From positions 1-64,000 of the forward strand of contig JAPDKB010000004.1 of NCBI GenBank assembly GCA_029258795.1: 64,000 nucleotides of DNA, written 5' to 3'. A model generated the notes under the pieces. It did not search any database and was not told the origin of the DNA. It was given only the letters and a program-made list of their open reading frames with translations. This document shows positions 60,347 through 64,000 of the stretch, in pieces. The DNA comes from an archaeon (GTDB lineage: Archaea; EX4484-52; WAPT01). The translations under genes and the position numbers were made by a program. Every line of letters starts with the position of its first letter. Position 1 is the stretch's first letter.

Positions 60347-61849
60347 ATGCTGAAGCTCAGAACGAAGCAAATGGATGTGGAATCAAACAGCAATCTGGTT
60401 GTGTTGAACGAGAAGGATGCTTACAGGCTGGGGGCGCATGCAGGAGATAGAGTTGCGGTGCGTTATGGTGTGCAGGAAGCTTGTGCCATCGTTGAAACAA
60501 CCAAAGAATTGGTGGATGAAGGTACCATAGGACTTTCCAAAGAACTTGTGGGGTGTGGTGTGAAGGATGGATGTGTTGTTGAGGTTGTGCCAGTATCAAA
60601 GCCAAGATCAATAGATTTCATAAAAAAGAAGCTTAGCGGAGAGGAGCTGGACGAGAAGGAGATAAAAGAGATAATGAAAGACGTAGCTTCTGGCATGCTT
60701 TCGGACATGGAAATAGCAGCTTTCATATCTGCAGTTTATGTTTACGATTACACAGAAAATGAGATAACCGCCGTAATAAACGAGATGGTTAATGCCGGAC
60801 TCACCATCGAATGGAAGAAGAAATACGTGGCTAACAAGCACAGCATAGGTGGTGTGCCAGGAAATAGAGTCTCACCCATAGTCATTCCAATAGTTGCGGC
60901 TGCAGGAATAACAATTCCCAAATCATCATCAAGGGCGATAACCTCTCCGGCAGGCACTGCAGACACGATGGAAGTGATATGTGACGTTAGCTTCAGTGTG
61001 GATGAGATAAAAAGGATTGTGAGGAAGACGAACGGCTGCCTTGTGTGGGGTGGAGCGCTGGATCTAGCGCCCATAGACGATAAGCTGGTGAGGATAGAAA
61101 GACCACTTTCCCTTGACCCTCGCGGTCAGGTTTTAGCATCCGTACTGTCCAAAAAGAAAGCCATGGGTGCAAAACAGGTGGTGATAGACATACCTGTGGG
61201 AAGTGAAGCAAAAGTGAGGAGCATGGATGGCGCGTTGTCTCTTGCGAGAAGGTTCAAAAGCATAGGTGCAAAGCTGGGCATGCAGATTGAGTGCACCATA
61301 ACGAGAGGGGATGAGCCGATAGGGAGAGGAATCGGTCCCGTGCTCGAGATGATAGATATAATGAAGGTGTTGAGCAACAGATCAAAAGGACTTGAGGACT
61401 TGAAATCGAAATCAATCATGCTTGCTGGCAAGCTGTTGAAAATGTGTAATGCTGGAGATGAGTCCACAGCCAGAAAGATTCTGGAAAGCGGGAAAGCTCT
61501 CAAGAAGTTCAAGGAGATTGTGGAAGCCCAAAATGGCAGCATAGATGTAAAGCTGGAAGAGATGCTGGCTCAACATCATTACGATTTTGTGGCTGAGAAG
61601 GATGGAGTTGTGCTTGACGTAAGCATAAAGAGCATAGCAGGTATAGCGAGACGTGCTGGCGCTCCCATGGATAAAGGAGCGGGCATCTATATGTTCGTGA
61701 AGAAGGGTGAGCACGTAAAGAAAGGACAACCCCTTTTCAGAATTCACGCATCCACCTCCACCAAACTCAGAAGCGCTTTGAAATACGCGAGAGAAACCAA
61801 TCCAGTTATGATAGGCAGGAGGGAGGATTTGCTGTTGAGGACGTTATGA
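60347..61849 (+). CDS. deoA: AMP phosphorylase (thymidine phosphorylase-like)
   Basis: A 500-residue archaeal AMP phosphorylase, which splits AMP with phosphate into adenine and ribose 1,5-bisphosphate; in archaea this feeds a route through ribose-1,5-bisphosphate isomerase and form III RuBisCO, or a pentose bisphosphate bypass. The archaeal N-terminal extension (1-90) precedes the thymidine-phosphorylase core: VANKHSIGGVPGNRVSPIVI near 163, SSRAITSPAGTADTMEVI near 197, and GDEPIGRGIGPVLEMIDIM near 320. Partners are not in this window. GAGGTG before the ATG at 60347 sets the start; a GTG three codons up is possible. Confidence 0.94.
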   Translation: MLKLRTKQMDVESNSNLVVLNEKDAYRLGAHAGDRVAVRYGVQEACAIVETTKELVDEGTIGLSKELVGCGVKDGCVVEVVPVSKPRSIDFIKKKLSGEELDEKEIKEIMKDVASGMLSDMEIAAFISAVYVYDYTENEITAVINEMVNAGLTIEWKKKYVANKHSIGGVPGNRVSPIVIPIVAAAGITIPKSSSRAITSPAGTADTMEVICDVSFSVDEIKRIVRKTNGCLVWGGALDLAPIDDKLVRIERPLSLDPRGQVLASVLSKKKAMGAKQVVIDIPVGSEAKVRSMDGALSLARRFKSIGAKLGMQIECTITRGDEPIGRGIGPVLEMIDIMKVLSNRSKGLEDLKSKSIMLAGKLLKMCNAGDESTARKILESGKALKKFKEIVEAQNGSIDVKLEEMLAQHHYDFVAEKDGVVLDVSIKSIAGIARRAGAPMDKGAGIYMFVKKGEHVKKGQPLFRIHASTSTKLRSALKYARETNPVMIGRREDLLLRTL

Positions 61850-63058
61850 TTATTCCACGATCTTCTCCTTTCCAATGATGTTGAGGATTTCATGCATCAA
61901 ATCCTTTGCATGAATTCTGGCAAGCATACCGTTCTGACAGTCCCTCTCTCCAAACCTGTAACAGCCATCAACCCTAACACCATCCCCACTTATGAGGAGG
62001 GGGACATCATCTCCGCTGTGGTCCTTCAAGCAGCACGGTGTTGAGTGATCTCCCGTCACAACCTTCAGGCATTTTGTGTTTTCAAGCTTAGAAAACGCAT
62101 CGTCAAACTTCTCTATGAACCTCTTTTTTCCAATGGCATCGCCATCATGCCCGAAGAGATCGGTGGCTTTAACATGCAGGAAAACAAAATCGTATTTTTT
62201 GAGGGCTCTTTTTGCTGCTTCAACCTTCGCACAAACATCCGTTTCCTTTGTGCCTGTAGCGCCCCTCACCTCCAGAACATTCATGCCAAGGAACCTTGCT
62301 ATACCTTTGTAAAGCCCCGTCCCCGCTATACAGCAGGCTTTCAGCCCGTACCTCTCCTTGAAACTTTCAACATGTTTATGTTGAGCAGCACCCCTTATCA
62401 AAATGTAATTTGCAGGGAGCAGACCCTTTCTGATGCGCTCTTTGTTCACCTCATGCCTCTCCAGAATCTCATGCACCTTTTTTACATACTCTTCCAGCAG
62501 CTTTGCAAGATTCCTTGCCCCACTCTCCTTACTCACAGCCCTGATTTTTCTAGGTTTGACACCAGTCTTGTGCGGGTCATTCCCCTTCACATTTTTGCTT
62601 ATGTTTTCACCTCTGACCACAAGCACAGCCCTGTGCTCCACTCCCGCCTTCAGAATGAACTTCACACCACCAATCTCCATGGTGAGGTCCTTTTCAAAAA
62701 CACTCACATCCTTTATCCTCCCAGCTCTTCTATCCACAATCTTTCCGTCCTTCATCGTTGCGAAGTTGACGCGGAATGCGACATCTCCTTCCTTCAGCTT
62801 GAAGTTAACACCGAGAGCTTCAGGCACCCCCCTGCCCGGATAAAACTTTTCTAATGGATGGTAGCCAAAAAGCTCGAAATGCGCCGGTCCAGATTCCACC
62901 ACCACACCCGGCTCAATGGGAGTGTGGAACCCACACATCCCCTCTCTTGCAAGAAAATCCAGAAATGGTGTGGAAGCAGCTTCCAAGGGTGTCTCGCCAT
63001 AAAGCTCCTTGCAGGGCCTGTCTCCCAATCCATCCAGAATGGTGAAGAGAATTTTCAT
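61850..63058 (-). CDS. apgM: 2,3-bisphosphoglycerate-independent phosphoglycerate mutase, archaeal type
   Basis: A 402-residue alkaline-phosphatase-superfamily mutase of glycolysis/gluconeogenesis. Metal and serine-site motifs: FTILDGLGDRPCKELYGETP at the N-terminus, PGRGVPEALG near 74, HVKATDLFGHDGDAIGKKRF near 300, and VVTGDHSTPCCLKDHSGDDV near 338. Length is standard. It faces AMP phosphorylase tail to tail without a gap. Start at 63058; the upstream intergenic region is A+T rich. Confidence 0.95.
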   Translation of the reverse strand: MKILFTILDGLGDRPCKELYGETPLEAASTPFLDFLAREGMCGFHTPIEPGVVVESGPAHFELFGYHPLEKFYPGRGVPEALGVNFKLKEGDVAFRVNFATMKDGKIVDRRAGRIKDVSVFEKDLTMEIGGVKFILKAGVEHRAVLVVRGENISKNVKGNDPHKTGVKPRKIRAVSKESGARNLAKLLEEYVKKVHEILERHEVNKERIRKGLLPANYILIRGAAQHKHVESFKERYGLKACCIAGTGLYKGIARFLGMNVLEVRGATGTKETDVCAKVEAAKRALKKYDFVFLHVKATDLFGHDGDAIGKKRFIEKFDDAFSKLENTKCLKVVTGDHSTPCCLKDHSGDDVPLLISGDGVRVDGCYRFGERDCQNGMLARIHAKDLMHEILNIIGKEKIVE

Positions 63059-63101
63059 GATAAAAAAAGTTATTCTTTTTTTATATTAAGTTTTCTGTTT
63101 A

Positions 63102-63428
63102 TCAGCTACACTTACACTTTAGTGTTGCATCTCCTAATAAAACATCCTTACATGTGTCCTTTACTCCACTCACAGAACAACTAATTCCTTTGTTTTCACA
63201 TAGATTTTTACACTCACCCTTTGCTATATCGCTTGGATCTGCATTCGGACTGGTAGAACACGCTCCCAACACACAGGTTTTACATGCTTGTAGTTCCTCT
63301 TGAGGCACAGTATTTTGAAGGGGCTGCATCCCTCCACCAAAAATACCTATAAGAACCATGGCAACCACTATCAGAACTACAGCAGCTATAACCAAGGTTA
63401 GTGGTGCAGATAAAGCCCTCCTAGCCAT
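63102..63428 (-). CDS. Pilin-like cysteine-rich secreted protein
   Basis: A 108-residue protein. The start MARRALSAPLTLVIAAVVLI and the following VVAMVLIGIFGGG form a hydrophobic helix with a short basic leader, like archaeal type IV pilins and related surface proteins. The outer part has nine cysteines (ACKTC, GAC, GEC, NLC, SC, TC, KCKC), enough for about four disulfides. It is predicted to be anchored or assembled outside the membrane. TATA-like TTATATATAA at 63452-63461 precedes it. I do not know a characterised homologue; function unknown. Confidence 0.8.
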   Translation of the reverse strand: MARRALSAPLTLVIAAVVLIVVAMVLIGIFGGGMQPLQNTVPQEELQACKTCVLGACSTSPNADPSDIAKGECKNLCENKGISCSVSGVKDTCKDVLLGDATLKCKCS

Positions 63429-63496
63429 ACCCTTCTATTAGAGCGGAGGTTATATATAAAAATTTCGTTGATAATATGATGTTGTCTTGGGTTCTT

Positions 63497-63601
63497 GGGG
63501 CCGTAGTGTAGCTTGGTTATCACTCCAGCCCGGGGCGCTGGCAACCCCGGTTCAAAAGCTAGGTTAAAGCGGTAAAGCTGAAAATCCGGGCGGCCCCACC
63601 A
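63497..63601 (+). tRNA. tRNA-Pro (anticodon GGG) with T-loop intron
   Basis: Acceptor GGGGCCG (63497-63503) pairs with CGGCCCC (63591-63597), followed by discriminator A and encoded CCA. The anticodon arm is CCAGC-CCGGGGC-GCTGG, giving anticodon GGG, with C instead of the near-universal U at position 33. The T stem CCCGG/CCGGG is interrupted: 28 extra bases (about 63556-63583) sit in the T loop. Removing them leaves a normal TTCAAAT loop. AGCT at 63557-63560 pairs with AGCT at 63576-63579, and flanking A-rich bulges give a bulge-helix-bulge-like splice site. A T run follows the gene. Confidence 0.9.
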
Positions 63602-63604
63602 AAT

Positions 63605-63838
63605 TCAAAATCCTTTTTTCATTCCAACCTTCTCACTCTTCCATCTTTCAACATGCCCCTCCTCATCCAGCAGAAGGAGCTCAACCCCATCATCATTTAT
63701 CATCAGCTTGCAGCTTATCCTGCCGTTCGTTATCTTTATGGCTCCAGCTACGGGATGGGGTAAGAGTATCTTGTGCTTTACAACATCATAATTATCATCA
63801 AAACAGTTGGCTTCTATCAGCAAAGCTTTTCTGGCCAT
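63605..63838 (-). CDS. Small hypothetical protein (77 aa)
   Basis: A 77-residue protein, MARKALLIEANCFDDNYDVV, with a beta-rich pattern (AGAIKITNGRISCKLMINDD, VELLLLDEEGHVERWKSEK). I do not recognise it. It starts after GGTGGGGTGATG at usual spacing, and the A+T-rich region 63855-63895 upstream has TATA-like TTATTAATAATAAC and TTAAATTTAAAA. Its stop is four bases from the CCA end of the convergent tRNA. Confidence 0.65.
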   Translation of the reverse strand: MARKALLIEANCFDDNYDVVKHKILLPHPVAGAIKITNGRISCKLMINDDGVELLLLDEEGHVERWKSEKVGMKKGF

Positions 63839-63931
63839 CACCCCACCTTTTCACCAATTTTGTTACTTATTAATAATAACACCTTAAATTTAAAAACCTT
63901 CTCAACACCCGCCACAATTCAACTTTTTGGT

Positions 63932-64000
63932 TTACAGCTCAACAGAAACGAACTTACTGGCTTTTTTCACTCCTTCCACCGTGTTCACGCGAAACAGAAT
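63932..64000 (-). CDS. C-terminal end of an unidentified protein
   Basis: Minus-strand frame entering from the right edge and ending in TAA at 63932. The visible residues end FRVNTVEGVKKASKFVSVEL. Too short to identify. Coding status rests on an open frame with a plausible amphipathic C-terminus and on the absence of any other use for these bases. Confidence 0.4.
   Translation of the reverse strand: MLFRVNTVEGVKKASKFVSVEL

Overview
The window is archaeal. It carries both subunits of the archaeal replicative polymerase PolD, ORC1/Cdc6, archaeal DnaG, RadA, RadB, RPA, Hjc, a Cdc48 ATPase, archaeosine-tRNA enzymes, a complete A-type ATP synthase operon and AMP phosphorylase. Many starts lie about 25 bases after a TATA-like element (leaderless), others follow GGTG-type ribosome sites. 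PolD together with DnaG and RadB suggests a euryarchaeal or DPANN-like lineage, but the sequence alone does not let me name a phylum.

Layout. 1-10.4 kb is a minus-strand surface-glycan operon: two glycosyltransferases, an asparagine-synthase-like enzyme, UDP-GlcNAc 2-epimerase, UDP-ManNAc dehydrogenase, a DUF354 protein, a DegT aminotransferase, a HAD phosphatase, an ATP-grasp protein and a Gfo/Idh oxidoreductase. A NAC gene sits at its head. The end nearest base 1 is visibly richer in A+T. 10.4-38.5 kb is dominated by replication, repair and recombination genes: PolD large and small subunits, Cdc6, Hjc, DnaG, RadA, RPA, RadB and topoisomerase I, plus archaeosine synthesis, Cdc48, a phosphoribosyltransferase and several unknowns. 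Two intergenic regions here (11.65-11.77 kb and 19.39-19.60 kb) hold origin-recognition-box-like repeats, so this is a probable replication origin region. Two other intergenic regions (16.03-16.31 kb and 21.60-21.78 kb) fold into strong helices behind TATA-like elements and look like structured RNA genes of no family I recognise.

38.5-48 kb holds seryl- and tyrosyl-tRNA synthetases, a coiled-coil winged-helix protein followed by a striking array of TCGACA boxes phased at 11 bp, RNA 3'-phosphate cyclase, a 1382-residue membrane-anchored subtilisin-like protease and an AbrB-PhoU regulator. 48-56.3 kb is the A-ATP synthase operon in the order H-I-K-E-C-F-A-B-D. 56.3-64 kb has a winged-helix protein, a KaiC-like ATPase with its partner, the TrkA/TrkH potassium system, AMP phosphorylase, archaeal phosphoglycerate mutase, a pilin-like cysteine-rich protein, and a tRNA-Pro(GGG) interrupted by a small intron in the T loop.

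The most unusual items are the 11-bp-phased palindrome/box array, the two unclassified structured RNAs, the ORB-like clusters around the PolD-Cdc6 genes, the T-loop tRNA intron, and an apparent fusion of the radical-SAM and ArcS-type halves of archaeosine synthase divergent from the arcTGT gene.
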